From the NCBI GenBank assembly GCA_934047225.1, contig OW203984.1, forward strand, positions 5,713,201 through 5,777,200: 64,000 nucleotides of DNA. The letters run 5' to 3'. This DNA comes from Ypsolopha sequella. Lineage: Eukaryota > Arthropoda > Insecta > Lepidoptera > Ypsolophidae. Positions within the stretch are counted from its first letter, which is position 1. Each line of letters starts with the position of its first letter. Positions 1 to 10,989 of this stretch are shown here, piece by piece. The notes under the pieces are model-generated. The model was not told where the DNA came from. It searched no databases and was given only the letters and a program-made list of their open reading frames with translations. The translations under genes and the position numbers were made by a program.

Positions 1-380
1 ATCGCTAATAGAGTCAAAACACCGCTAGATCTGGCGCCGAAAGCGCAAAGTTGGCAACACCAGGCTACCTCCGCTCCGTATTACAAGTACCGGGAACGCT
101 CTTTATCCGCTGTATCGTTCATTGAACAACTCTGCATTTGAACAGATCTTTTACCTCACGAGTGAATTGACCCCATCAGCATTCTGAAGGATAAACAGGG
201 AGTCGTTTGAGAATAGAAACTGCCTCTATTGAATCATGAATCTTTGATAGAAAACAATAAAATTGCAATAACTTGAAGAGTCTCCCTGAAATGTAAACTT
301 CGGCTCGTTTTCCCATGCCTAAGAAACGTCAAATTAAAAATATAGATAAATATAGAATTAGTGCAACAAAGTACATTGAA
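1..380. other. No recognised feature
   Basis: AT-rich sequence with no splice-flanked open frame, terminal repeat or tandem array that I can recognise. Short open frames here look like chance. Confidence 0.5.
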
Positions 381-466
381 ACCATACATCGTTACGACAT
401 GAATCCTTAATGGGCTGTCAGGTGTTTTAGGAGTATTGACTGTGAAATAAAAGTCGTAGTCCACAC
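381..466 (+). repeat. Interspersed repeat fragment, copy 1
   Basis: This stretch aligns by eye with 63521-63609 at the other end of the window. Both run from a CATATCGTCACGAYATGA-like start, through a CAGGTGTT core, to AAAGTC-CAGTCCACAC. On the minus strand both encode a similar peptide (DYDF-FTV versus DCDFHFTV), which suggests decayed transposon coding sequence. I cannot name the family. Confidence 0.5.
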
Positions 467-580
467 GATCAGTGACGATTATAACGTCCCAACGTGACAG
501 ACCCTATCGAGGTACTAAATACAACAACATTATAGTAATATATATTTTACACGAGTTGGTATTGCGCTGTGCGAAGTTGA

Positions 581-1035
581 CCCTTTACAAACCGGCTCTA
601 TACGATCTTGCGTCCGTCGCGGAGCTCTCTGAGCCCTAAGGGCTTACCCTTCGGCCATAGCTTCAGGCTTCGAGAGGCGCGCCAAGCGATTCTTCTTGCG
701 ACGGCGCCGGCGGAGAGAACAAATGCATGAAGTTGTATAGGGCCGGACATGGGTCGCATCGCGCGCGTCTTGTCCGGCTTCGAGTGACTTGCGCTCTCTC
801 GACAGCGGTGTGTGGGGAGGCGGGGAGCCGCGCCAGTGATCGAGCGCATAGGAAGAACCTAGTGTCGAGCGCTTTGGGCGAGCGAGCGTGCTATACATGA
901 ATGCGCCGACGGGTGTCGTGGCAGGGCAAAGCCCGTCGCAAAAACCGCCTGGAAGCGCAGCAAGAAGCGCCGCCAGAAGCCTGAAGCTATGGCCGACCGG
1001 TTACGCTGGTCAGCAAGCAAGCCACTTGTAAAGGG
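581..1035. repeat. GC-rich foldback element
   Basis: The stretch begins CCCTTTACAA and ends with its reverse complement. It has an internal inverted pair: GGCCATAGCTTCAGGCTTC near 652-671 and its complement near 975-993. It is far more GC-rich than its surroundings and is open in several minus-strand frames, but the inverted layout points to a mobile element, not a gene. I see no clean target duplication, so the superfamily is unknown. Confidence 0.55.
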
Positions 1036-1146
1036 ATAGATAGGCCTATACAAACAAAACATTATCTTTGAGTTTAGTAGCGCATCAAAGGACTCGTAAA
1101 TAACCTATAATTGGCGTTTGTGTTCGGTCCACGGGCGTATATAGAT

Positions 1147-1180
1147 AAGAATAGAATAAGAATACTTTATTACCAAAAAA
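1147..1180 (-). mobile_element. LINE 3' tail (short remnant)
   Basis: Read on the minus strand this is GGTAATAAAGTATTCTTATT followed by simple ATTCTT-type repeats. That is the usual 3' terminus of lepidopteran CR1/Jockey-group LINEs. No coding part remains next to it. Confidence 0.4.
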
Positions 1181-1188
1181 CACGAAAA

Positions 1189-1566
1189 ATAATAGTAGTT
1201 TATGCTACAAGGGGGAAAAGGAATAAATCACGAGGACGATTTAAACCACGAGCGTAGCGAGTGTTTTAAATGTAACCGAGTAATTTATTGCTCTTACGCC
1301 CGTGTATCATACTACGTTTTTCAATGCATAGTGTGAGGAAATAAAACAAATATAATCTTGTGAACTTTAAATTATGATTGGCTCAAAAGGACTGTATCCA
1401 GAGCCGTTAAACAGTAGGAAAAAAAAAGTATAACATTTATGGTACACAGGAAAGATTGCAGGTTAACCAAATTTAAATAATAATAATAATAAAGCCCTGG
1501 GGCAAAATAATCGACTTTCTGTTCGGTTTTGATGCATAAAAAGTGGGCCTTTTCGACCACTTGAAA
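1189..1566 (+). repeat. Three-copy interspersed repeat, copy A
   Basis: It runs from AGTAGTTTATGCTACAAG through CGAGCGTAGCGAGTGTTTTA to a GATGCATAAAAAGTGGGCC segment. The same sequence recurs inverted at 4203-4597 (copy B) and in this orientation at 61930-62571 (copy C). Copies A and B face each other across 2.6 kb. No protein is recognisable and class is unknown. Confidence 0.7.
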
Positions 1567-1815
1567 AGAATACTATATGGTACAAGCACATTGAACAAAT
1601 ACAAAATTTTAAAATGACACGGAAAGTTGTACACACACGAAATAACATAGATTTGAAAAATGGAGAGTCCTCCATTTGCTGACACTGTGACACAGTGTGC
1701 AGCGCTGGTTTTATCAGGAAACCCAAACTCACTCACTAACTCACTCACTGTTCAGTGTGAGAAGTAGGTATAAAGAGTAGCAGCACAACAACAGGTGTCT
1801 GGTGTGCGGAGACAA
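1567..1815. other. Unassigned stretch with a short ACTC repeat
   Basis: Nothing recognised apart from an imperfect CACT/ACTC simple repeat around 1726-1750. Confidence 0.4.
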
Positions 1816-1817
1816 TA

Positions 1818-2079
1818 CAAGGTGACTTTTTGATCATCGTCCAAATTCATACTGGAGGCTTGATAAGTGATCAGTATCTTGGATTAGTAACAATTTTTGT
1901 GAAATTCGTAAAATGAAATTTCGGCTTCCCATATAATTTCATTTCCAGTCCCGAGTGAATCACTATGGGGAGTCGAAATTTCATGTTACGAATTTTACCA
2001 AAATTGTTATTGATGCATGATACCGATCACTTACCAAGCCACCAGTATGAATTAGGACGATGATCAAAAATTCAGCTTG
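1818..2079. mobile_element. TA-flanked foldback MITE, copy 1
   Basis: Nearly the whole 262 bp is a palindrome, opening CAAGGTGACTTTTTGATC and closing with its complement. TA lies on each side (1816-1817, 2080-2081), which is the Tc1/mariner-type target duplication. The same element is at 27372-27633, and a diverged one is at 48924-49180. There is no coding capacity, so it must be moved in trans. Confidence 0.8.
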
Positions 2080-2081
2080 TA

Positions 2082-2395
2082 TATTGTGATGAATGTGTGT
2101 TAGATTTAATATGAGGGTGTGTATTTGAGATAAAAATTCTGATGTCACGTATATAGGGGTTCACTGAGACAATATTAATATTCAACTTGCGATCGACAAT
2201 AAAGTATTCAACACACTATTTTGGCAGCAGAGGGACTTGGAGGGAGCTATTAGAAATTATCAAAACATTTAAAGGGTTTTATTTTGCATTAAAATCAATA
2301 ACCTTAACATTTCATGATAAGATGTACCATTTATTCTACTAAAATCAGACATAAGGGAGAACCCCTCTTATATATTATGTTCATAGTTTGGTCTC
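2082..2395. other. No recognised feature
   Basis: AT-rich sequence. I see no repeats shared with the rest of the window and no plausible exon. Confidence 0.4.
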
Positions 2396-2713
2396 CTAAC
2401 TTTGCCCGCACGCACTGCGGATAAAGCCGGACATTGTTAGGCTTTTTGACCTCTTGTCCGGCTAAATTTGACTGCGTCCGGCCCTTCCGGCTTTTTTAGA
2501 CTTTTATTATCTATCGCTCAGTCACTTCAGTCAGAAAAGAGCGAGCGAGACAAGACTGGCTGACTCGCCAAGACACGCAAGTTCACATACTACCTACATA
2601 TTCTGCGTTTCTACCCGCGGCCGCGCCACCACCCGCGCCACACACACCTTCGAATTTTTCGTCAAAAATCCCTTTTTTAGCGTCCGGCCTTGGGACTCAA
2701 AAGTCCGGCTTTT
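2396..2713 (+). mobile_element. hAT-related fragment
   Basis: The segment contains GGATAAAGCCGGAC and several more CCGGCTTTTT motifs, like the 5' part of the hAT remnant at 45094-45547 (GGATAAAGCCGGTC, GGCCGGCTTTTT). It also has a GC-rich stretch near 2617-2640. Its right side was cut or joined at the TTAA element starting at 2714. No transposase sequence is left. Confidence 0.45.
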
Positions 2714-3137
2714 TTAAGAGGCTATGCGAATTTTATTTTTGTCACTGTCACTCCAAGCGAAAAATCGCGCAGTGCGAGAAGGGCGGATTCAGGGCAAAAG
2801 GGAAAAAAGTTGGTTTTATATTTTTATTAAAAAAATTAAAACAGCTAGCAAAATTTTAAATATCAAATCTCTAGATTTTGTTGAAACACACCTAATAAAA
2901 TATGTTTGAGTTCTGTATATGGTTCCTATTCGTCAAGCGAGGAGAAAAAGTGTGTTTTAAGACCTCATTTCAACAATTATTTCTATCGAGGAAAATGTAT
3001 CCAAACATGTTTTCCAATTTCAAAACCCTAGATTATATAGTCAAAATGCATATACCAGAAATTCATAAAAATTTTCCGTGTATTTCATGAAATACACGGA
3101 AAAGAAACACACGTATTTTTTTCGCATACCGCCTTAA
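2714..3137 (+). mobile_element. TTAA-flanked MITE, family P1, copy a
   Basis: The element is bounded by TTAA at both ends. Its inverted termini are TTAAGAGGCTATGCGAA and TTAAGGCGGTATGCGAA (right end complemented). TTAA duplications are used by piggyBac and Kolobok transposons. Other copies are 10990-11408, 22924-23347 (inverted) and 36189-36612. All keep a GGGCGGATTCAGGGC block and an internal ATCGAGGAAAAT block. Open frames of about 60 codons exist but contain no known domain. Confidence 0.85.
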
Positions 3138-3896
3138 GGCTGCGCCGAGCGTAGAACGATTAGACACCTCGCTTGTTCTCTCGTGGTCAATGTTTATCGT
3201 GGTCCAATTGATTGAATTTAACAGAAAAAATCATATTTAATTTACCAGACAAAATTTTAAAAATGTGAAACGGCCCAATTGTGTTTTATAACGTTTGTGA
3301 TTGTCTTGAATTATGGTTGAGACAAAATTCAACAGTTAAGTTATTGAAATGACCAAAAACCTTTTTTAGATTTTAGGGCTACTTAAGATAGATTTGTTTC
3401 TTATACCATAAGTTATTTTTAATATTCGCTGCGGCGGAAGTGTATATACATTCGCTGTGATAATCAATACATATTTTATTTATTTATCATTGAAATATTA
3501 TTCAATAAATCAATTTAACAGTGACTGTCGTTTTAGATTATTTTGCTCGGCACCCTCTTAACGGGTAAGTCCGTCTTTTTTATTTTCAGAGATGGCAACG
3601 CTAACTGCGGACATTATACAGTACAGACACCATCATGTAATAGATTTTCAGCCACGTTTTATGGCTGTTTGTGTATCGATCGGAAACTATTGACTTAACC
3701 ACCATAACGGTGGAATAATCAAGTTGAAGGCTAAAAATAATGGAGCGCTTCAAGTCGTTCAATTATTACTTGCAAGGCTCATTAATTGCGAAGAAGCATT
3801 ATGCACTTGTAAAAGAAAAAACAAGACTGGTTCTTCTTCCAATATGGGGATTAAACAAACAACAAAGACACCTTTTCTTTCCCGATCATTGCACGT
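3138..3896. other. No recognised feature
   Basis: A 61-codon reading frame at 3724-3906 has no family resemblance and no splice context. Otherwise AT-rich and unassigned. Confidence 0.4.
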
Positions 3897-3965
3897 ATTG
3901 AGGTGAGCCGTTTTTATATAAATCATGAATTATCCTGAAGTCTCATTTAATTCTATAACCTTTTC
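3897..3965 (+). mobile_element. hAT-like fragment (3' part)
   Basis: ATTGAGGTGAGCCGTTTT and the next 50 bases match the 3' part of the hAT-like element at 9074-10403 (around 10224-10300). Only this fragment is present, without terminal repeats. Confidence 0.5.
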
Positions 3966-4202
3966 TAGTTTTAACTGAAATGTCTGCCAAGAGTTCGTTA
4001 CGACTGCTAAAATAAATTGGCCAAGTAGATTCCTTCGGAATCGCGCACAAAGGGATCCGTTCGTACCACCACCATGGAACCTTGAATATATTTTGGTAAA
4101 TAACAACAATACAGATGCCATAGCAACATCAAGGCGACAAAAAACAAGCCGCTAAAATGGTAGCGCCTGACAAACAATTTGAGTACAGAATCCTAAATTG
4201 TT

Positions 4203-4597
4203 TTTCAATGCAAGTGCTCGTAAAGCCCCACTTTTTATGCATCAAAACCGAACAGAAAGTCGATTATTTTGCCCTAGGGCTTTATTATTATTATTATTAT
4301 TTTTTAATTTATTTACAATGGTTGGCTAACCTGCAGCCTTTCCTGTGTACCATAAATTGTATACTTTTTTTTCCACTGTTTAACGGCTGTGGTCCTTTTG
4401 AGCCAATCATAATTTAAAGTTCACAAGATTATATTTGTTTTATTTCCTCACACTATGCATTGAAAAACATAGTATGATACACGGGCGTAAGAGCAATAAA
4501 TTACTCTGTTACGTTTAAAACACTCGCTACGCTCGTGTTTTAAATCGTCCTCGTAATTTATTCCTTTTCGCCCTTGTAGCATAAACTACTATTATTT
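4203..4597 (-). repeat. Three-copy interspersed repeat, copy B
   Basis: Inverted copy of 1189-1566, including the TGCATCAAAACCGAACAGAA and CACTCGCTACGCTCG blocks and an (ATT)n stretch near 4282-4300. It starts inside a TCAATGCAAGTGCTCGTAAA sequence also seen, as the complement, at the end of copy C. Confidence 0.7.
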
Positions 4598-4796
4598 GTT
4601 GTTTTACTTTAGAGTATGTGCTACTATCCGATCTATAACTTGTATGTATGGACCGGACCGTCTTAGACAGCAGAAACAAGTAACGTAAAAAAAAGGAAAT
4701 TTTCGATATTTTGTTTAATTTTTTTTTGTTTTTATTTTCGCCGTAATAGAGGCCATAAAAACACGTATTCTGTGAACACTTCAGCTGGCTGTGACA

Positions 4797-4965
4797 GACG
4801 GACAGACAGACAGAAAGCGAAGGCTTAGTAATAGCCACCCTTTTGGCACCCTTCTGGTGATTTCACACAACCGTGAATTTTCAGACCCGCATACGGGCGA
4901 TTTTAGATGTGGTTCCATAGCAAAAGTTGTTCGATAGCATTGACGAATGAGCTCTTAAAAAATTA
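4797..4965 (+). repeat. Two short repeat remnants
   Basis: 4797-4850 is a GGACAGACAGACAGA tract with a TAGTAATAG segment, typical of the 3' end of the CCGGCCAAGTGCG repeat family. 4905-4965 (CCATAGCAAAAGTTGTTCGA and on) is a diverged end of the TA-flanked MITE found at 15892-16151. Confidence 0.4.
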
Positions 4966-5028
4966 CCACACCTTTTAAAAAAATGCCATGGGTATACGAC
5001 ACGTACCATACGACATATATTTCTGAAA

Positions 5029-5454
5029 TTAAGGCGCTACGGAAAATAAATCGACACTTTAAGGACTTGCATATCTACTTCAGTAAATAATGTATTATTT
5101 TGATAAAATAGCATATAACCTTTGGATTCTTTTTCTAGGGATCTGTTAAAACAGAAACGCGATTGGAGAAATTCGGCTCGATAGAAATATTTATTGAAAT
5201 GAGGTCCTTTTCGACACCAATTCTCCTGGTTTGACAATTTAGAATGATATATAGACTGCAACTATATTTTATAAGGTGGGTTTTAACAGTATCTAGGACC
5301 TGGTTAAACGAAATTTTGATAGCAACTTTAGTACATTTTATATTAATAAAAAACCGACTTTTTGCTACTTTTCCACGAATCCGTCCCTCTCGCACTGAGG
5401 ATTTTTCCGCATATGGAATAACAGGGACGCTAAAACTTTTACATATCGCCTTAA
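5029..5454 (-). mobile_element. TTAA-flanked MITE, intermediate P1/P2 type
   Basis: TTAA bounds both ends, with inverted termini TTAAGGCGCTACGG and TTAAGGCGATATG (right end complemented). Read on the minus strand it shares GGACGGATTCGTGGAAAAG with family P2 and the GAAATGAGGTC segment with family P1, so it links the two. The minus-strand frame at 5135-5395 is open but contains no recognisable domain. Confidence 0.8.
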
Positions 5455-5517
5455 CGGGGTAAACCTTATAACCGTACTTCGGGCATTAAATACACGCTTT
5501 TTAGGCCATCCACGCCC

Positions 5518-5657
5518 CGTAGCACAGTGTTTAATCGCGCGCGATGCCACTTAGTTGTATCACAGGTGCGAGGAGCGTGACATACTGTTTAATTGCAATA
5601 AACATCGTGTCACTCTCCTCGCACCTGTAACTGCGCGCGATTAAACACTGTGCTACG
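5518..5657. mobile_element. Palindromic MITE, 140 bp
   Basis: Its ends CGTAGCACAGTGTTTAATCG and complement match perfectly for at least 25 bp. A second inverted pair (CACAGGTGCGAGGAG) lies nearer the centre. GC-rich arms surround an AT-rich middle. A thematically similar but different palindrome pair is at 44116-44358. Confidence 0.75.
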
Positions 5658-5937
5658 AGTGCTGGTTTACTTCACCGTCAGTAAATGTTAAGTACAATAT
5701 GGTAGTATTCAAACCCGCTTACGGTTTGACAGAACCCCATCCATTATTCAGAAATGTCAGTTAAGGGTCATCAAATTACGACTGGACCAGGGGTTTATAA
5801 CTAAAAGATGACATCACCTAAAGAAACTTTGAAGAAGACATTTACCAAACCGCCCACACAGAAGTACAGCTAACAAAAGAGGCAAACACTTCGATCCTAA
5901 GGCCCACAGTTGAGATAGATGTGATGAGGAATACTTG
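5658..5937. other. No recognised feature
   Basis: No shared repeat or plausible exon seen. Confidence 0.4.
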
Positions 5938-6235
5938 GTCAATACATACAAATTCAAATTGTTTATTTTGCAAAGCAGGTATAGATATATACACTTTTTA
6001 CACGTCAAATTTAATCTAATAAAAAAAAATTTAATAAAATAATAAATGTACATGAACTAAATTAAAGGTTTATTTAATTTATGTAGCAATATATTTACGA
6101 TTAAAATGATAGGTAAAATATATATTATACAAGGTAAAATCCAATCAGCCGCCCGAACTCATACCGGAGACCCGGCTAGGGACCAGGAACAAGGTTCAAT
6201 GATCACCAACCACACCAACCACCAGTACACACATG
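5938..6235 (-). mobile_element. LINE 3'-end copy (family of 21835 and 42950)
   Basis: On the minus strand this matches the 3' regions at 21835-22331 and 42950-43447: a GAACCTTGTTCCTGGTCCCT block, then the AT-rich 3' UTR, then TTTGCAAAATAAAC and a TTTGAATTTG tail. It is more diverged than the other two, so an older insertion. No reverse transcriptase sequence remains. Confidence 0.65.
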
Positions 6236-6605
6236 TACTATTAAGAGGCCCCAGTGCGCCCGGATTTTTTTCAAAGATTCATACAACAGGTAAAAACTGA
6301 TTGTGAAGTCAACAGCATATTTTCTTCATATTTTTTTCATGTATAAACACTTTTCTATAAATAAACAGTTACCGTTTCATAGAAAACAGTTTTTACCTGA
6401 AACTAATTCACAAATTCGGCGCCTTTTGAATATCCCGCCACCTCGCACCTCTTGATGAGAGATGGGGCGGAGTTCGGTGTGGGGGGAGGGGGAAACATAT
6501 GTAAAGACAAGTGCAAAGTTTCATCGAGTTCGAAGCCATCAGGACGCCACAAACACCTAAAGCATTTATATGGCAGCTGAGCGGAATGGCCCACCTCAAA
6601 TCACT
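6236..6605 (+). repeat. Interspersed repeat Q, copy 1
   Basis: It starts near TTAAGAGGCCCCAGTGCG. Its right part (CACCTCTTGATGAGAGATGG to CATTTATATGGCAGCTGAGC) recurs at 38378-38545. Its left part (AGATTCATACAA-AGGTAAAA, GTGAAGTCAACAGC) recurs at 20752-20833. The right end at 38545 reads CCACCTTAA, so a TTAA-type element is possible. No coding sequence recognised. Confidence 0.6.
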
Positions 6606-7348
6606 CACCTGTGGGTCTTAGGATTTGCGCTGGGCCTGGTTACTTATCTCTTCTGTTGACCGTACTTTCCACCTCTTTTGGAGCAGAAACGGTATAAAAA
6701 TTCATAATGGTTATAAACGGCACATTTGCGCTCCAAGAGATCGGCGAAGGGACGTAAAAAGTTTTAACTGAGGCAGTTTTATATTACGACGGAATATCTC
6801 ACGTCGAACAAAAACTTGCTGACAGCTAAAATACTCATGAATGATTTACCAGAACCTTGGAGTAACATTGTTCAATATCATAATGTACTTTGTTTGGTTA
6901 TGACGCTATTTGTATTGATTTAGTAGAGACGCAGACTACAAAGTCGAGCAATTTTTTCAAGTGAAAACTTCTTTAGGCACGTTGAGAGATTTTTGGTGGG
7001 GGAAAATTTTATGGGTTCGCGTCACCCACTATATTTAATCGTGTTGCGGGATAATAATATAATAATAATAATGTTTATTTGCATAAAGAGAACTAAAGAT
7101 TAGTACATTCAAAAGGATCTTACGGCTAGTGAAAATGATTTTTTGCCTAAACAAAAGTAGCCTGTATTTTAGGCATAGCGTCGAAATCGAAAAATACATA
7201 GATATGGGTCATCATAATCATTTTATTATAATAAACATAAATATAAAATTATTGTCGATTGAATCTAGCACATACAGGAAATGTACAATAAATTATATAA
7301 TTTAATATTATTTCTATATAACTAGTATGAAGTTTAATTTGATACTTG
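6606..7348. other. Unassigned, with an AAT microsatellite
   Basis: Contains (AAT)n at about 7049-7071. Otherwise AT-rich with no shared repeat recognised. Confidence 0.4.
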
Positions 7349-7456
7349 TAAACACAAGAAAAATCATAATTAGGGTATTTTCTGTTGGGTATTCACTTTG
7401 TGGGCCGAGATATATATCTAAAATACCTTAATTGTGATTTTTCTTGTGTTTGCAAA
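7349..7456. repeat. Inverted repeat, about 100 bp
   Basis: AACACAAGAAAAATCATAAT at the left is matched by ATTGTGATTTTTCTTGTGTT at the right, with further pairing of GGGTATTTT and AAAATACC inside. Probably a small foldback element; no clear target duplication. Confidence 0.6.
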
Positions 7457-7543
7457 ATTAAATGAAAAGCTAAAATAGCTAAATACAAATATTTATTTTC
7501 AGATACATCTGTCAGATATATTGACGTAGATCAATGGTCAGCG

Positions 7544-7702
7544 GCCCTACCACGTAATTCTGATTTGTATCAACTTCAAGCAAATGCATGCGAAATTCAA
7601 CGCGTGCAAAAGAGATGGCATGTTAGGCGGGCGTCGTCGCACGCACATCAAATTTCAATCTTAAGTAGATGTTGATGAAAATCAAAATTACGTGGTAGAC
7701 CC
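7544..7702. mobile_element. Foldback MITE, copy 1 (inverted to 46822)
   Basis: Its ends CCCTACCACGTAATTCTGAT and complement are inverted. The centre holds AGAGATGGCATGTTAGGCGG. The same element lies in the opposite orientation at 46822-46984 with about 160 bp in common. No protein. Confidence 0.75.
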
Positions 7703-8217
7703 GCAACCTTGCTTTGATGTAAATCTCACTATTGTACAAAACTTTTAAAATGTATATTATTAAATTATTAAGTTTTCCGTGTTTACATTAAGAATAAATA
7801 TTTATAGGAAAGGTGACAAGTCTAAAGAGCTGCATTTGCCTATCGGAATATCAGGCAACATTATGTTGTAAATATGCTGACCAAGATGTCGCTGGACCGG
7901 AATACAATATCCAGTTTCTACCAGTAACTAGAACGGTCTGTTGCTTCCGGGTTGATTGGAAATTTTATACGGTTGTGAAAATAAATGTGTATTTGCTACA
8001 AAGACTGAAGAATAGATATTAATAGATAATAGATGTATACGGAAACTCTTTTTGAGAGGCTTCAGCTGGATCAAAATCCTGCAAAAACACAGCAAACATT
8101 TGGGGACGGATTTTAAATGAAACGTATGTAATAATTTCAAGCAGCCAAGCGACGTCATACCCGAAATATATCTCACTAATATAAAATTTAACGTGTTTTC
8201 TTAAGTATATTTACAAA
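7703..8217. other. No recognised feature
   Basis: Two short overlapping open frames (7813-8022 plus, 7928-8176 minus) show no family resemblance. AT-rich. Confidence 0.4.
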
Positions 8218-8913
8218 TAAAAAAAACCGGCCAAGTGCGTGTCGGGCCACGCGCAGTGTAGGGTTCCGTAGTTGCCCTGCACAATATGCGGACTTCTTCT
8301 CCAAGTACATTTTATAAGTTTGTCGACTAATGCAGATCGCGCCAAACTTCTAGTACGGTCGGCTTCCCAAGAACGGCCCATACATTTTGTTCCTGCTGAT
8401 GCGAATCCTCCCGTGTTTAGAGGGGACTAAAAGTTTGGTGCGATCTGTACCCGTTAACTTGTAAAGCCTACTTAGCTTTGATAGTTTTCCTTTTAATTTT
8501 GTTATGTATACTACTGCCGTGATGTTTTTCACGTCTCCAAATACAACCGTTTCGCTGGCAGGGGGGGGATACTTGACTCTACAAAAATTAACACTTTTAA
8601 GCTTAATATTTCGCAAACGGAACCCTGGATCAAAAAATGGTCTTCTCACACCCCCAATATTTTTAAATTACCTATCCAACGACACCCCACACTAGGGGAC
8701 AGACGAGAAAAAAAATCACCCCCACTTTACGTGTAGAGGAGGTACCCTAAAACAAATTATCGGCGCAATAGATATGTATACCCATGCCAAATTACAGCTT
8801 TCTAGTACTAATAGCCTCTAAGCAAAGCCGCGGACAGACAGACAGACAGACAGACGGACATGGCGAAACAATAAGGGTTCCTTGTTGTTGACTACAGAAC
8901 ACCAAAAATTATA
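8218..8913 (+). repeat. CCGGCCAAGTGCG-type lepidopteran repeat, copy 1
   Basis: The 5' end reads AAACCGGCCAAGTGCGTGTC then AGGGTTCCGTAG. The 3' part holds a (GACA)n tract (8830-8860) and a further GGGTTCC. This layout is widespread in Lepidoptera. It carries no recognisable protein, and whether it is a SINE or another non-autonomous element cannot be decided here. Other copies are 31384-31858 and 41296-41877. Confidence 0.7.
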
Positions 8914-9073
8914 ATAAAAAGAATCAATGAAGAGTGATGCCGTGATCTTTGAAACCCTAATCTTAACAAAGTCATCATTACATGCACCATTGTAAGCCCA
9001 CATCATTTGATTCGTTTCTGTTAGTCATAAGAAGGTAAGGACCAAATATGTTATTTCTTTTATTCATGTAGGC

Positions 9074-10403
9074 CAGCGGTTCCTAAACTGGGGGGAATTT
9101 CCCCCGTGGGGGTAAAAGAGTATCGATAATAAGGCTGGAAGCTAATGCAAATCAATAATATTGAGTTGAATTCAAATTTACTGTAGGGGTTCAAAATTTC
9201 TGTGCCCGTTATTGCAATTAACTAAGATATAATTTAATTAACGGAATATTACGGCGGTATTAGTTTTTATAGCCCATACTCTTAACCCTTAACTACCTAC
9301 CACCGGTCTCAGAGACCGCAACGGGCTTTGTTTTTCAATTTATTCGGCCAACGTAAGCCGTAGATATCTGTGCGTCTGTACATTTTAGTCGATCCCTTGC
9401 AACAATTTGCAAGTAATCGTCAGGTGTATACGTGATCAAAAAAAAGGTCGCGAGTCGGCATTTCCTCTATGTAAATCTCATGGGTTTTTATCTCACATTG
9501 AACTTACAATTTGAAGGGTAAGCGGGAAGAGGGATCATAGTCAACAGAAGGTAGTTTTGAAATAAGTAGAAAAAAACTTGCTTAAACGTATTATTTAAGA
9601 ACTTTTAGTGGGCAATTATTGTAATCATAGTTAATTATTGTAATCACCGTTTTTTTTTTCTTCAAAAGCAAACTTTACTTTCGGCCCAGCTCCATATCCA
9701 TAGACAATATTTTAGTTTTTTTTTACTTTTGCTCTAATTATGAACCTTTTTTAAGTTCGGTTTTTAAGCTTCTCGAGTCCGGTGTATTTTTAAAAGCGAA
9801 TATTCTGTGGTTTGTGTTATTTTTTTCTAGTTTTTTTTTTTGCTCAATCATTGTTCTCCAGATATTAAAAAAAATGGCGCTCTTAACTCAATTTGTGAAA
9901 AAAACTGACAATGACCTCTTTCTTCCCGCTTACCCTTCATTTAGAAGTGATTTTTGTTTTGTGTTTAGTATTACTCAATTATTTAGGTAAAATTGTATTT
10001 TATTATTTTTAATTAAACGATATTGATCTTGGAATACGTACATTTATAAAAATAATATTTGTTTTAATTAGTTATTTGATAAGCGGTCTCTACGACCGCG
10101 GGCAGGTGGTTATGTGACAAAAATAGGGGGTAAGTAGTTAAGGGTTAATAATGTCATGGAAAAAGCCCATTAATTATATCATTATGATTATTACTGGTTA
10201 GCTATCCCGGTCAAAAATAGTTATTGAGGTGAGCCGTTTTACAACAATCATGTTTTATCTTGAAGTTTCATTCAATTCTATCATTGTTTGATAACAACCG
10301 CGAAATTTGCTAAAATAAAGATATTTTTTAAGTTTTAAGCTTTTTACCACTATTTTAAAGAGTGTCAAAGGGGTACCAAGACAGAAAGTGTTACGAACCG
10401 CTG
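9074..10403 (+). mobile_element. hAT-like non-autonomous element, split by a nested insertion
   Basis: It starts CAGCGGTTCCTAAACTGGGG and ends with CGAACCGCTG, the kind of termini seen in hAT (Charlie/Tip100-like) elements. The 8 bp on each side (9066-9073 and 10404-10411) agree at five positions, as expected for an aged duplication. The insertion at 9282-10148 interrupts it; without that it is about 465 bp. The same 5' end recurs at 19615, and a 3' fragment at 3897. Confidence 0.6.
9282..10148. mobile_element. piggyBac-like non-autonomous element, nested
   Basis: Bounded by TTAA on both sides. Its inverted termini are CCCTTAACTACCTACC and CCCTTAACTACTTACC, which fits the CCC start typical of piggyBac. 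Just inside each end is a short palindrome around GGTCTC/GAGACC, and about 230 bp in from each end lies a second inverted pair (GAAGGGTAAGCGGGAAGA at 9515-9532 and its complement near 9920-9938). No transposase frame. It inserted into the hAT-like element around it. Confidence 0.8.
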
Positions 10404-10989
10404 TTTTAGTCAGATCTACATTTAATAAGATATCGTTACTTAAAGAATCTTCATAATACTTCTGTTTGTATAATCAACATTAATGTCAAAATTTTGGATA
10501 CTTCTCGTTTGATTTTCAAAAAGTTATTGATGTCATTTTACTGATTAGGTAACGTACTTTCGATATCAGTTTAAATTTTTTTGATATCTGTAATAGTTAC
10601 GGAATAATCGCCTGGCCACATTTAACGATTACACCCTGTATATAGATAGATGATCCTCGTTCAAAATTGATTGCGGTATTAATGTGTCATTTCATTACAA
10701 TGCTAGTTTTTTCCTTGAAAACAATGGGCAGTTAAAACTATAATGTAGGTACGGCATAAGCAATAAACGGGACTGAGTCAATTATTGATGATTTATACTG
10801 CTATCAGAAGATATTCGCAATAATTATGTGCATCCATCAGTCTGGATTATTCTTGCAAAAAGTCATCATCACTCAAAATAATGCTCAGTTCGTTTATTGG
10901 TACTTTGACCTATGTGAAGTTGGCAATTGGGTAAACGCTTAATGACTGCCGCTCGATTGTACTAGGTTTGTACCGAAACGTACCGATAT
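10404..10989. other. No recognised feature
   Basis: AT-rich unique-looking sequence without an evident repeat or exon. Confidence 0.4.

Noticed and set aside
598..1062. Minus-strand GC-rich frames as a host exon
   Set aside because: Frames overlap an inverted-repeat structure, contain no known domain and have no matching splice sites.
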